Of a stretch of 64,000 nucleotides of DNA, positions 1 through 12,392 are shown piece after piece. How positions within the stretch are numbered: the stretch's first letter is position 1; the number at the start of each line of letters is the position of its first letter. Where the stretch lies: contig NC_134526.1 in assembly GCF_027942865.1 (NCBI RefSeq), positions 21,619,784 to 21,683,783 on the forward strand, in the 5' to 3' direction. The translations under genes were made by a program, and so were the position numbers. The DNA comes from Odontesthes bonariensis. Taxonomy: Eukaryota; Chordata; Actinopteri; Atheriniformes; Atherinopsidae. Below the pieces are notes generated by a model. That model made no database searches, had not been told where the DNA came from, and was given only the letters and a program-made list of their open reading frames with translations.

Positions 1-890
1 AACATTACGGTGATAAATTGAAAGCATTTTTTAAGGCTATTAAAATGAACGACTCTCACTTCTTGCCATTTGGCAGCTTTGTTGTAAACTTTAATAAAGA
101 ATTCAGTCTTTCTGCACATCTTCCTTTCTCTCTTTTTCATCTTCCATTTCATTCACTCCGGTCCTCTGTAATCACTGAAATGTGAAATCTGGACGCCCCC
201 TTCCCCCTTTTATTATTCTCTCTTCCTCTTACACTTTTTTTCAACCCACACTGTCTTTCCCTCTATCTCTCTCTGATGCCCCCTCTCTCTGTCATTGCTG
301 GTCTTTTGTCCCTGACAAAATGAAAACCGATTGCTGTTTGGCACCAGGCCAGAATCCTGCAGAGTTGCGAGGGCAGCACACACTCGCACATCTTTGCACA
401 TTTACACAGTGTACACAGCAAAGGTTTTCAAGGAAAACATCATGTGGAAAGTCAATATCAGAGTTGTGCATGAATATTATTCCTTCAAATAGCAGATTAA
501 GTAACTACATTTCTTGTGGTGTCTGTTGTTAATAACCCTGCTGAGGTTATTGATCTCTATTTGACCACTGACACTGTAACTGAAGAAGTTGCCATTTCAT
601 ATACATTCTGGCTTACAGACCTCTGAATAGTACTGAACTGGGATTCAGAGAAAACGTGACTGTGGCAATAATGAGAGGAAAAGGAGCTGTCATTGTAAAT
701 AAACTCAAATGTCTGACATCAGGGTTCTAATATTTACAACTTCTAAATCTAGTGCAGACCTGCTTCAGTTCATCCTGAGGTCTTAATGTTAACTGTGAGA
801 CAACTCTGCCTGGTGGCTAACATGGTTGAGCTTATTTGAGGAGGTTCTCATCTTTCTGGGCTTTTACACCAATAGAGCAGATTATTCTGA
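1..890. other. Intergenic sequence, nothing recognised
   Basis: AT-rich sequence with pyrimidine-rich patches around 120-300. The open frames here are short, low-complexity and have no recognisable protein features or flanking splice signals. I see no gene, RNA or repeat that I can name. Confidence 0.5.
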
Positions 891-1760
891 GTTACAGTGG
901 TGAGAAAAAGAAAGTAGATCCTCTTTCATTTCTAATGTTTTACTTATGTGATTTGGTCCTAAATAGAATTAAGTCTGCTCTTACTTCTTCTACAGGAATT
1001 AGGGGGGTAAGTCGCAGCCAGGTGCTGCAAATGAAATGATTAGCTGGTCAACAGCAAGTGTGAGCACCTCTCTAAATCAGTCAGTTTTGTTGGTCTGGAG
1101 CATTTAGGTATGTGTAAACACAAAGCCAAGGAGGAAAGACATCAGCAATGATCTTAGCGAAGCAGTTGTTGCTGGACATCAGTCTGGGAAGGGTTATAAA
1201 GTCATTTCTTAAACATTTGGAGCCCATCAATTTACAGTGAGAAAGATGATTCCCAAGTGGAAAACATGAAAGAAAACGGAGTGTTCTGAAAGGTCGGCTA
1301 TCCCAGCAAGTTTACCATAGCTCCGACTGTGTGGCTTGGCAACAACTATGGCTTGTTTGGAAGGGCTGTCAGGAAAAAGCTTCTCCTCTCTTAAAAGAAC
1401 ATGGCAGCGCAGCTTAAGTTTGCAAAGTTACATCTGAACAAACTGCAGAACTTCTGGAACAATGTCCTTGAACAAAGACCAAAGTGGAGATATTTTGTCA
1501 TAATGCACAGCAGCATATTCGGAGAAACCAAACGCAGCATATCAGCACAAACACCTCATACCAACTGTCAAGCACGGTGGTGGAGGGCTGATGATTTGAG
1601 CTTGTTTTGCAGTCACAGTCAACCATGAAGTCCTCTGTATGCCAAAGTATTCTAAAGTAAAATGTGAGGCCATCTGTCAAGCTAAAACTTAGCAGAAATG
1701 AGGTCATGCAACATGGTTACCGTCATGGTCAGTACTTGTCAGCACTTTTAAACCAACAGA
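891..1760 (+). mobile_element. Decayed Tc1/mariner-like transposon
   Basis: The left end (from about 893) resembles the CAGTGGTG-GAAAAAG terminus common in teleost Tc1-like elements. Inside, broken frames on the + strand carry transposase-like patches. Near 1552-1600 the translation reads HLIPTVKHGGG, the highly conserved patch before the second catalytic Asp of Tc1 transposases. Several stops and frameshifts interrupt it, so it cannot encode a working enzyme. I could not place the right terminal repeat with confidence, so the right boundary is approximate. Confidence 0.7.
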
Positions 1761-2861
1761 AAATAAACTGATTTCAGATTATTATCACACAAGTGTTTGT
1801 CTCTTGGATTTTAAATCATAGCACTGTCACAGCTATTCTGATTTCTACAGCACTGTCAAACTCACAATGGCCAAACCTGTTCATTCCTCTTTCTTTTCAG
1901 AGCCTTCGATGAACATGATCCACAATGTATTCCCAACTGCTTGCTGTGAGGTTTGGTCTCTCTTGGTCTTCTTTTTTTTTTTCTTTTTCTTTTTTTTTTC
2001 TTTTTGTAATTTATGTCCACTTTTATTCAGAGACTTTGCATCAAAGTTGTTTGACATTAGATATTAATTATCTAATAGGCCTTCTGTCAAAAGTTCTAGC
2101 AAAATCTATCAAACCAGAAAGGATTAAACATCAAATTGTTGCAACCAAATGTGTTTCGAAATAAAAAAAACATCTCACTAATACAACATCTTAAGATTTT
2201 CTCAGTTTTCTTTCTTTCTTGGATTAATCTTCAGGGGACCTTTGTATGTCTGAGTGTGTGTGTTTGGTCCAATTGTAATTCTACGCTGGAATTCTGCATG
2301 AATAAGTAATGTTGATAGAAACTCTACACACATGCAATGGGGCACATACACGCACACCCCCGCCACACACACGTTTACACTCCCTATCCCTCAACACCAC
2401 CCCCGTCCCTTCCTTTTTTATACACTCCCTTTTGTCTCACACACAGTGTCCTCTACACTGCGGAGGATTAACGGCGCAAGTAACTAGTTTTATTGGGGGC
2501 GCCGCTGAGAGTTATAGCTGAGAACAAGATAGGGGGAAAGGTAGTGAGGTTTGACAGGAAGGGATTAGAGAGGGAAAATAACCTGTTTTAAAAAAAGAGA
2601 GAGAGGTAGAACATGAGTACAGGAGTGAGTAAAAAAAGTGGAAATGAGCAGAGAGAAAGAAAGAACAGATTTTGGTATGAAGGCACTGGTAAAGGATAAG
2701 TGTTTTTTGTGGATGCACGATTCTACCCATCATTTTTCGTCTGTTAGATGGTAAATGTTGCAATGCTAGAAACAATATACCGCATCAAAAATGATGAATA
2801 TAATCCAAAATGTGCAGATGTTGGATGTGTTTTACAGTGCTAAACCTCAAATTCTGTGTTC
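1761..2861. other. Intergenic sequence with simple repeats
   Basis: No gene recognised. It contains a T-rich run near 1971-2006, a CA-rich stretch near 2325-2400 and a purine-rich stretch near 2521-2660. Confidence 0.5.
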
Positions 2862-3028
2862 AGAGTGGCTGTTGCTCGAGAGGAAGAATGATCAGTATTC
2901 AACTGGAAGGTTGCTGGTTCGATCCCCAGTTGAAGTGCTTTATTAGGCAAGACACTGACCCCGACATCATACTCCACTGTTTGTAAGTCACTTTGGATAA
3001 AAGTGGCTGCTAAATTCATGTAATGTCA
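2862..3028 (+). repeat. tRNA-derived SINE-like copy
   Basis: A tRNA-like head has a weak A-box region near 2866-2885 and a clear B box, GGTTCGATCCC, at 2916-2926. It is followed by the tail motif TAAGTCACTTTGGATAAA and CTGCTAAAT, which is widespread in teleost SINEs. It is too diverged and too long to be a functional tRNA. The same tail motif recurs near 29,083, showing that the family is dispersed. Confidence 0.65.
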
Positions 3029-4973
3029 TTCAAGCTTAATTTTTTTTTGTAAAAGAGCTTATACATATCAATGCAAACGGAAAATGGATGAGTCACGCTG
3101 ACATAGCAAACATGTTACTTGTACCTGATCAAATGAACAATCAACTCTTTCTAAGAATAAACATGAACAATGTTTTACTGAAACAGCTAAAGCTAACCAG
3201 TGAGTTTCTAAGCTCTATGAATTCTGAAACAGACTAATTCAAACAGTAAATCTAACGTGTATTCCATACAAAACAGTTTAATTCCTTATGCCAGCTAAGC
3301 TCAATGACTGAGCTTAAATATATTTCAAGGACACATTTGAGAGTAGTTACTCATCTCATTTAATGTATAAGCAGATAGGGGGTGTGATGTTAACATTTAG
3401 GTACAGAGAAAAAAATAAGAGTTTCCTTTGAAGATGACTACTAATTAAACGTGTTTATACTTATAGTGTGTGTGAGTATCAGTGAAATGTCTCTGAATTT
3501 AGGCTGCCAATCGTGCTTCTCTGAATAGAGAAGAATTAAAGGGGAGAAGGACATTCGCTTGAGAGTAAGTCCATCACGATAAAAGGCAGTGTGCATGGTG
3601 AACCGAAAGTCTACTGACAGTTTAATGCGTGTGTGTTCTTGCATGTGAGTGTGTAGCTGTACAACATCCTGTAGAAATATGATGCATTACATCTGGAACC
3701 TGCTCTGGCGTTGCCATGGAAACGCCCGTCACGCTGACAGGCACCCGTTGCGCACTCAAACACACACATTCACACTTATACACACACAGAGGTAATGAGA
3801 GACTGAAGGACTGGCAGCATGCCAGGGCAGTCGACACACTCACTCGTGCACACACACGCACACACGCACCTTCCCCCATTCGCTGGAACATTCTGAGCAC
3901 ACAAACTCCGGCCTGGCGCGTACATCTCTTTCTGTTTGTGGGAACAAATTTCATTGGAGACATTTTTTTTCTTAAGAGAACATTCCACTTTCCTCACAGC
4001 TTCAAAGAACTGTCCGAAGGGTTTGGGTTCCAGCTTACGTTTAAAAAAGTAAAGGTCTCCACAACAGAATATATGATTAGATATGTGAGTGCTACGTGTT
4101 ATATTGAGCGTTTAATGTGATTAAATCTTAACTTGTCAGGCTTTTTGTAGCTCTCTTTCCCCCTTTCCTTTATCTTTTAGGCCTGCCACTTCTTCCCCTC
4201 CCATCACATCATTCTCTTCTTTGTCATTCACACTTTGAAGTGCATTTACAATCTCTCTCTTTTTCCACCAGCATTATCAGAAGGCCAGTATTGATTCTGT
4301 CCATGATGATGGTTCTCAGGTCAATCTGGGTGAAACATGTCCTATCAGAGAGAGGAAGAGACACAGAACTTGGATCTACATCACAAATGTTAAAAAGCAA
4401 AAATCTAAATATATATGTGAATTTTGTCTTTAAAAAATAGTCTTCACTTGTACTCCACGAGGATGAATCCATGAACCACATCATTGTTCTACGCTAAATG
4501 ACAATCGAAAGCGTGCTAACATTCGGAAAATTGTTACGCTAACATCTATATTAGGTAGAAATTCTTTACTTGTGTCTAATGTTTAATGTGATCACATGCT
4601 ATCATTTGCCAAATAGCTAAAGCGGCTTGAGAGAATTTACGTTCTTTACTGACTGCAGTTTCAATTTCCAACTTAACAACAAACCAACTGTAGTTTTGCG
4701 TGTTTACTGTGACACATAAGGACACTTTCACACTACACAAATGATATAAAAGACAACCTTTTTTCCAAGTGTGCTGACTGAACTCTGGAGAAATAGTTAA
4801 GTAGCAATTTGATTGAACTAGGTAAGCTGCTTCCAGCAGTTGTGCTGTGCAAACCCAATAGTTTTAGGTGTAACTGAAGCTAGAACCAGATTTGAGATTG
4901 ATTTTCTTCTCATCCGACCTGTGACCAGAAAATAAACATATATCCCAAAAGGTTGAGCTAATATCCATAAGAG
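3029..4973. other. Intergenic sequence, no gene seen
   Basis: AT-rich unique-looking sequence with CA-rich stretches near 3760-3870. No coding exon with splice signals and no RNA gene recognised. Confidence 0.45.
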
Positions 4974-4987
4974 CAAAAATGGATCTT

Positions 4988-5098
4988 CCATCCATTTTCT
5001 ATACCGCTGAATCCGTCGGTCGGGTCGCGGGGGGGCTGGAGCCCATCCCAGCGGTCAATAGGCGAGAGGCAGGGTACACCCTGGACAGGCCGCCAGTC
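4988..5098 (+). mobile_element. Short retroposed repeat fragment with 14-bp target duplication
   Basis: The 111-bp insert begins CCATCCATTTTCTATACC and contains the GGTCGCGGGGGGGCTGGAGC and GGGTACACCCTGGACAGG motifs of a very common teleost LINE/SINE-type tail repeat. It is flanked by identical 14-bp copies of CAAAAATGGATCTT at 4974-4987 and 5099-5112, the expected mark of retroposition. I recall such tails from CR1/L2-like (Maui-type) elements, but the family name is uncertain. Confidence 0.7.
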
Positions 5099-5360
5099 CA
5101 AAAATGGATCTTTTCTAACCATTTTGTATGTTGCTGTTAGTGTCACAGTCTGTGTGTGATGAAGATGACCCAAATGCAGACTCAATCAGGAGGCAAGTAA
5201 TAGGAGAAAATTAATAAGAATTGATCAATTAAAGGAATAGTGGTGCAATGGCAAGATGTCATGAAAAACAATCCAGATTCAACAGAAAACTGTGGCAGGA
5301 ACAAATCTAACTGAGGTCATGACACTAGTATCCACAATGGAGGACAGAGACAAATTATTA

Positions 5361-6000
5361 GGCTACACGAAAACGAAACGAGGTTTTTTTTTAAAACGGG
5401 TACGAAAATTATTGCGACCACACAGGAAAGCTTCTGTAAAGAATCAGGTCCAGATGGAAACGATGAAAACGCTGAAAACGATGCAGTACACACGCCACAC
5501 CTAGGCCTATATGTGCGCTGTAAGCCACCCCCACCGGTTACACCAGAAAAATAGAAGAAGCAATGCGCATGCGTGTACGCCCCTACTTCTACCAGCGCAT
5601 CACCTGTAAATGTTCCTTCAACAACGCCGCTGTAGTTAGCAGTGTCTGCAGCAGTGCTACTATCAATGTTGTGGGGTCCATGATGATCGCTGTCTGTCCT
5701 TGTTGTGTTGTCTTCTTCTTCCGGATTTTGAATGGAAGCCGCTTTTTGTTCTGGTCACTGACGTATGTGTATACGTCACTGGCGTTGGCCATGTGGCTGT
5801 GACGCAGATGTAAACGAATCCGTTTTGGCTGTAACAATGGAAACGAAACGACGCCGTTCTCAGATCTTCCCACTCTGGAACCCGTTCTCCAAAACTATCG
5901 TTTTGGGGTAGTGGGAACGCCGGCTCCGTGTGGCCGCGACAGCCAAACGATAAGCAAAAGTATCGGTTACAGTGAAAAACGTTTCCGTGTAGCCGTAGCC
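5361..6000. mobile_element. PIF/Harbinger-type MITE, copy 1
   Basis: The element begins GGCTACACGAAAACG and ends with the inverted counterpart CGTGTAGCCGTAGCC. TTA flanks both ends (5358-5360 and 6001-6003), the 3-bp TWA target duplication typical of PIF/Harbinger. The left end lacks the first six bases of the doubled GGCTAC seen in the copy at 16,019. It is 640 bp against 381 bp for that copy, the extra sequence being internal. No transposase is encoded. Confidence 0.75.
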
Positions 6001-6003
6001 TTA

Positions 6004-8945
6004 GAGCAGAGCAACAGTCTGGAAACTTTAAACAACTGCGAGTTGATGGGCTGCATGTAGAGTGATTTGATCCCCTATTGTTTTGAGAAGCTTGATTTTT
6101 GCATGCTTTTGCTTTGGACTAACATGTTTACACGCATTTTGATTGGTCAGTTTTGTCAGACGAACATGTCAACATGTTTAACCAGTAGTGAGCATGCAGT
6201 GCTTCTGAAAGATGCAAAACATTTAATGTTACCGATATTTGAATGTACTCTGCTGAGCCGAAGGCCATTCCTCTGTTCTTCCCTCCCCCCAAACCTACCC
6301 CCCACAGACCAAAGTGCTCCACTGACAACAATACAAAGATGCAAGGAATGTCTTTACTACTTTCAAAGACACTGGCACGTTGTGGGGTGCAGAGTGGTTG
6401 TATGTGTGACTGTATGTTCATGTGATTGCATGTGTAACCCCAAAGCCGTGTATAAGCGTTTGTTCATCAGCCTCTCCCTGCACGGTAAAGAATGTACAAC
6501 AGTGATAAATGACGATAAGCCCAGCCAATCACTGTACCCTGTGACCATGGATCTGCATGAGTTCCAGCAGTAATAGTGGACCAACGCCGGCCTTGAATCA
6601 GTGATATGAATATAAAAGAGGGTGAATTTGAATATAGTGGTACATTTGAATGTGTTATACCGTCACCAGCACATTTATCAAGATTAACTGCATATTCAAG
6701 GTCTGGTGATCAATTATAGGAGAAGAAATGGGAGGCTCTCATAGAAATAATGGTCTCTACATATTGCAAAATGACCCGTACATTGTATGTGTGTGCATAC
6801 TGAGCTGATTCCAACGGTGTTGGTCTTGATAATTGAGCATGCGTGCATGTCTGTAGGTTAATGTACTTAGAGCCGAGGAGCGGTGAACAGTCAGGCAATT
6901 GGTTGGTATAATTTTAGCCACGACAAATCCATTTTGGCTGGAACTCTATCACAAAGCAAGGCAGGGGTTCAGGTCAAAAACAGAGAGCTTTTTGCTTTAC
7001 AAGATAAAGCAAAAATCTAATTCAGTCTAATCCAAGTTCCAAACTCACAAAGCCAGACTATTAAAAGCACAACGTGTTTTACTTCATAATATGTCATGCT
7101 TTTGAGGGGTTTTCTTTCAGATTGTCATGGACATTGAGCTTTAAATCAGTGAAAAGATATGCTCACTGTAATATCTCTGAATGTTATCTTTCACATTGTA
7201 ACAACTATGCTCAACTTGTGCTGCACCTGAAGGGAGAAAATGTTGTCAGTACGATTCATTTAAGCATGGTGATTTACTGGATACATGAGTATTAATAATA
7301 ATATAATTTTATGGTGGCACTAACCCTTCACTCAAAGCAACCACACCCTTTTTTTCCCATCACTAAATGATGAAAATACCATATTCTATTGGACCAAAAG
7401 CCCAAGTTAGTCAGTTGTTGTCTGTTAAAGTGGATATCGTAATTTCCATCTTCATAAAAAACAATTTGGGCCATTTTTTTCTTTTTTCCCTCCATCATTT
7501 CATATCTTTGGTGCTTAAGAAGATTTCTTTGTGGGTGGGGGGTGGCAAAGGCAATATTATCTTTCAAAAAAGTTTCTGACGTGGTTGTAATTATTGTAAT
7601 GAATCTTTGAATAAGTTCTACTTGTCTCTATGCTTTCTGTTTGCCACTGATAGCGCGGGGTACTGTTACATTTTGTTGTTCTTCTTTTGGTTCCAGCGCA
7701 GAATAGACGGTGGCTCGGTGACTTACAGTCCATCTAGTGGTACTGTATATATGTACATATATATATACTGTATATATACATATATAAATATATATTCATA
7801 TGGATTTTCCCAAAGGTGTTCATAGCTGCAGTTGAATTTTAAGTGTTTCAATCTTTTTTCTACAAAAAGCACCTTTAAGTTTGCTGTAATGCGTGACAAA
7901 AAGTACAAAATGCTCGTGTTGGAGAAGCTAAGCATTTATATTAGCGGCGCGCATTTAGACGCATGCAAACACAACAAGTTGTACAAATGCCGTAATCAGA
8001 CTGAAGACGCGAGTAGAAATGTAATCTGACACTGTACGCACAAGAAGCGTGCACACAAACACACACTGCAGCCCTATGACCACTGCAGCTTATGAGTGTG
8101 CATGTCTCTACTCAGGACAAGCCTATTACTACTTGACATGCAAATCTCTTTTCTGACCTTCTTCTGTCTGTCAGTCTCTCCCTTGCACCTCACCCTCGGA
8201 ATGTATTCTGTCTCACTTTCTCTCCCTCTCCTCACAAACTTCTTCCCCTGCTCCAGTCTGCTTTTTTTCCTCTCTTCCCTCCCGTACATTCACATTTGCA
8301 GAACAATGGACTTTTCATGTCTTTTTTACACGCTCCCCAGCACCTGCAGCTGCAAGGGCTGGTATGAGTTTGTGCTTGCTTAAAATACAGACTGTGGTTG
8401 GGATAAAACATGCAAAAGCACGCTAAATGAGCCACATTTAAAACAATACACCCCTCAAAAAGTAAAAAGCCAGTGTGGGCTTGAAAGTGTACTTTAATCA
8501 AATGTGGTTGTGTGCACACATTGGTTCCCTTTTTATCAGGGCTGTGCTAGTAAAATGGATATACATGTGTAGTGTACCTGTGTGTGTTTGTTTGCCCGAG
8601 TAACCAAGTCTAATTTCTGCTTTCGAACCTGTGTGTGTGCATGCGTGTGTGTGAATGATTAAATGTCGGCTTGCTGTGTACTGCTCTGCAAATCAAGCCA
8701 ACTGCCTTGTCATAGACTATCGCCAAAGACTCTGATCCCCGTGAATCTGTTCATCATTTATTGACTCAAAAAAACAGGCCTACACGCACACACTTGCAAC
8801 TATACCTTTTTAGAATTACAATTACAAGCTCAAGATGAAGGTATTAGACTCCAGATGTTACCGCAGATGTTGGGGTTCACCCTTACCTCATGTGAAGTCC
8901 CACAAAGCTGTTTTGTGCTGTTCTCTGAATGTTTGGATGCTGTAG
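6004..8945. other. Intergenic sequence with an AT microsatellite
   Basis: No gene recognised. A degenerate (TA)n tract lies at about 7743-7800. Pyrimidine-rich tracts occur near 8150-8280. Open frames here are short and carry no recognisable domain. Confidence 0.45.
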
Positions 8946-10292
8946 ATGTGGGGAAAAAACCCAGAATGTAATGATTTGCAAATATCACAAAGTAATTATT
9001 TATTCAGAATAGAACATATAAATTACATCAACTGAGTGAGAAATGTGACTATTTCATGATAAATATTGGCTCATACAGAATTTGATGGCATCAACGCAGC
9101 CAAAAAAAAAGTTGGGACAGTGCCATGTTTGCCACTGTGTAGCACCCCCTCTTCTTTCTCCCCTCTTCACTCTGTAAACATCTGGGAACTGAGTAGACCA
9201 GTCGCTGGACCTTTGGCAGAGGAATGTTTATGTCTGATTGCTCAACAGACCTGGGGCTTCTTTGTTGTGTTTTGTGTTTCATGATGCACTAGAATGTTCT
9301 GGTGAAAGGTCTGGACTGCAGGCAGGCCAGTCCAACACCAAACTATTCAACTACGAAGCCATGCTGTTGGAATAGATCAATTTAGCATTTAGCATTGTCT
9401 TGCTGAAACATGCAAGACCTTCCCCCGTAACACATGTTGTCAGGGTGGCAGCATGTGTTGCTCTAAAACCTGCATGTACCAGAGGTGCAAGTTGCCAGTT
9501 CCATAGGCACTAATACACCCTCATACCATCGGAGATGCAGGTTTTTTTTTTTAACTGAGCCCTGATACTAAACTGGATGGTCCCTCTGCTCTTTAGTCCA
9601 GCGTGCAACATCCATTATTTGGCCCAGAGAAGACACAAGGTCAGACATGCTCATATATGGGTTGTCCTTTGCACGATAGAGCTTTAACCTGCATCTGATT
9701 CTGGTTTGTTCTGATTTCCGGAAGTGTTCTTGAGTTTCATGCATTGATTTTCATGAAATGTCCATTTTTATCATAAGCATATTTTCACCTGTGTCCCTTG
9801 TGCACAGAGATGTCTCCCGATTCTCTGAAGTGGTGACAGAATATTCAAAGTCTTTGCAATTTTTTACACAGAGAAGAATTATTCTGAAATAGCTACACAA
9901 TTCATATATGCACTTTTTTGGCAGACTGCTGAGCCTCTGCCAATCTTTACTTCTGTGAGACTCTGCCTCCCTAAGGTGCTCTCTTAATGCCAGTCATGTT
10001 ACTGTTCTGTTACTAATAAACCTAATTCATTTCAACTCATTCATCCAGACGTTTCTTTTTTAGTATTACTTGTTTTTCCAATTTTTTATTGCCCTTGTCT
10101 AAACTTTTAGGAGACATAATGCTGCTATTAAATTGAAGATGAGCTTGTAATTTGAAGAAACGGCAAAATGTCTCTCTCCTAACATCTGTTGTGAGAAAAA
10201 TACTGTTTTATGAGATGCGCAAATCATTGCATTCTTTTTTTTCTCCTCACATTTGACACAGTGTCTCAACTTTTTATGTAACTGGGATTGTA
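8946..10292. mobile_element. Large decayed DNA transposon of a common teleost family
   Basis: The ends are imperfect inverted repeats: AGAATGTAATGATTTGCA at 8963-8980 against GCAAATCATTGCATTCT near 10,219-10,235. The right end continues through a GTGTCTCAACTTTTT motif to about 10,292. Internal phrases such as AAAGTTGGGACAG near 9107 match what I remember of a very abundant teleost DNA transposon. No intact frame survives. I leave the superfamily open because no target duplication could be fixed. Confidence 0.6.
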
Positions 10293-12188
10293 TTTTGCAT
10301 CATTTGCTGCATCTGCCGGATGGGTGGATATTCACTGAACAAGCCCCAGTTTTTTAACTTGGGCTATTTTTGGTTGGAGGTTCTTGTACAACTTGACCTA
10401 TTGTAAAGATGCACCGCAATGCTGGGGTAAGAAAAAAACGCATTAACACTTGCGTCACAGACCAACAAGTAGATTTTTTTCTCCACTCTCACAGAACGTT
10501 TCAAGGCTGGTTAAGTAAGTATGAGTTTGTAAAAGACATGTTGCCGTGCTGCCTGACAGACCTGTGGGCTCTGAGGCTTGTATGCTTGCATGCATGTGTT
10601 AAAGTGCCCCAAATCACCTGCTATTATGTCAGCACATCCTGCTGTGTCTTTTATTTTCCTAGGTGCCTACAGCTTATATGGTTTGAACATGAGGTTTGAA
10701 GGATGATTCTGATGTCAGATATTTCTTAAATTTCAACAACTTGACTATTCAAAGTGGAGCAGAGACTCAGCAACTGTGTAATAGCTGTTTTATGATAACA
10801 CACTTACAGACTGCTCATATCGTTTTAGTCAATGTATCAGCATGTTTCGGAGCAGGCTATATCTGAATCCCCAGTCATAAATGCACCATCAACTGAAGCA
10901 ATAAACAGGATAACCGAGCTACTTGTAATATTTGTTAAAAGTTGCCCTGTGCGTGGGGTTTACTCCCTTATTCATATACTCTATAATCTAATCTTGCCTT
11001 CAAAATCTGGTCAAATAAAATCATTACTTGGCAGATGACAAACCCTGCCTCTCACTCTTCCTCATAGTCAAAAACACGCAGATAAGAGAGGTAATTTGCG
11101 AACAAGGTTGGGGGTTGTTTTTGCCATTGGTGGGTCAATGGTCATTGCTTTGCACACACACACACGCTTTGCTGCTCTCTCCTGTAAGCAGCAACAGCCT
11201 TTGTCTCAGTGGTGAAACGTTGGCAGATTCCACACCGTATTTGTTTCTCTGGTGTTCAGGCACCTCTCTCCTCTCCTCTCCTCTCCTCTCTCTCTTTTTT
11301 TTCTTCTTATATGGCAGCCAAAGCCATGCATGGATGGCAAAGTCAGACCCCTCCATGTTCCACATTCTTTAGCTGTAAGTGTGTGACAGATTCACTGTCC
11401 TCTCTATAGGCATACATACTTTAATGCCAAGGTGTTATGGAGAAATACTTCAGCAATCTCTGTCGCAGTAGAACAGCGTGAAACAGCATCAACCGTATCT
11501 GGACATAACACGTGTTATTTTGATAAGTGGAACATCCCTAAGACTAAATAATGGTGGTAATAACTGTGCTGGAATGTTTCAAATCCTGGGTACAGTTATG
11601 GGCAACAACATGGTTTTCTATGTCTGGGCAGAAAGTTTTAGTTCACTGATAATGCTACTTTTCAAATTTGTCAGCCCTTATTTGTGAAGTCTTTATGATA
11701 CTTTCTAAGCTGCAAACAGCACCAGGCAAAACACAACAAATAAGATACAAGCAAAAACACACATTCAGTGAGAAAACACGACACAAAAAACTTCAAATAA
11801 CACACATTTCAGAAAACACAACAATTTAAAAAAAAGAACTTTTTTTTTAACGTTTTGATATTTTTATTTTTTGTTTAAGCTTGGGTTTTTATTTATTTAT
11901 TTAAAAGCCACTGCACAAGTAGCTAAATCTGGAATGTAAGATGAAAATAACTGAAATGAATCCATTCGTGTGCATCATCAGGCTTCAAATTCCACTTAGC
12001 TTTTTTCATTTAAATGAGCTGCTTATCCTCAACAGGGTCACCATGTTTTCACTCATCATTTCTCTCGATACCATTTGGCCACTTTTAATTGTGTTTCGTC
12101 TTCTCAGTCAGAGGAAGTGGTTATGTGTTTCCTGCCCCCCACCCCCACCCCACGAATCACACGCACACACCGACACACACACACACGT
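10293..12188. other. Intergenic sequence upstream of tnrc6a
   Basis: AT-rich sequence with a TC-rich run at about 11,262-11,310 and CA-rich sequence at 12,158-12,190. It probably holds distal regulatory sequence of tnrc6a, but I see no specific element. Confidence 0.4.
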
Positions 12189-12392
12189 ACACACAGCCTG
12201 AGCTGAAGTGAATGCAGAGAGAGGAGGGGAAAGCAGAGCACAAGCGAAAGAAGGTTAGCCAGCACCGAGTGAAGAAAATGGCGATCTCACAGGATGAATG
12301 CCTCCCCTCGTAGATGCTGCAAACGCGTTGAATTTCTTTAGCCTTACAGTCGGCTTTCCTTTCCACTCTGTTGCACTTTATACTTCAATGAG
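12189..12392 (+). promoter_or_regulatory. tnrc6a: Putative first (non-coding) exon and promoter region of tnrc6a
   Basis: A consensus splice donor, CAATGAG|GTGAGC, follows 12,392. The upstream sequence is purine-rich and of 5'-UTR character. A CpG-richer block with few repeats follows at about 12,430-13,050, as expected just inside the start of a housekeeping gene. The transcription start is not visible; 12,189 is only the end of the CA-rich run. A short ATG frame near 12,277 closes quickly. The exon is inferred from the donor, the CpG context and the downstream leader exons. Confidence 0.4.

Noticed and set aside
2862-2935. Functional tRNA gene
   Set aside because: The B box is good, but the A box and stems are degenerate and a SINE tail follows. 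It is a SINE head.
5563-5873. Overlapping open frames inside the 5361-6000 element as a protein gene
   Set aside because: They lie wholly inside a non-autonomous MITE, have no transposase motif and occur on both strands.
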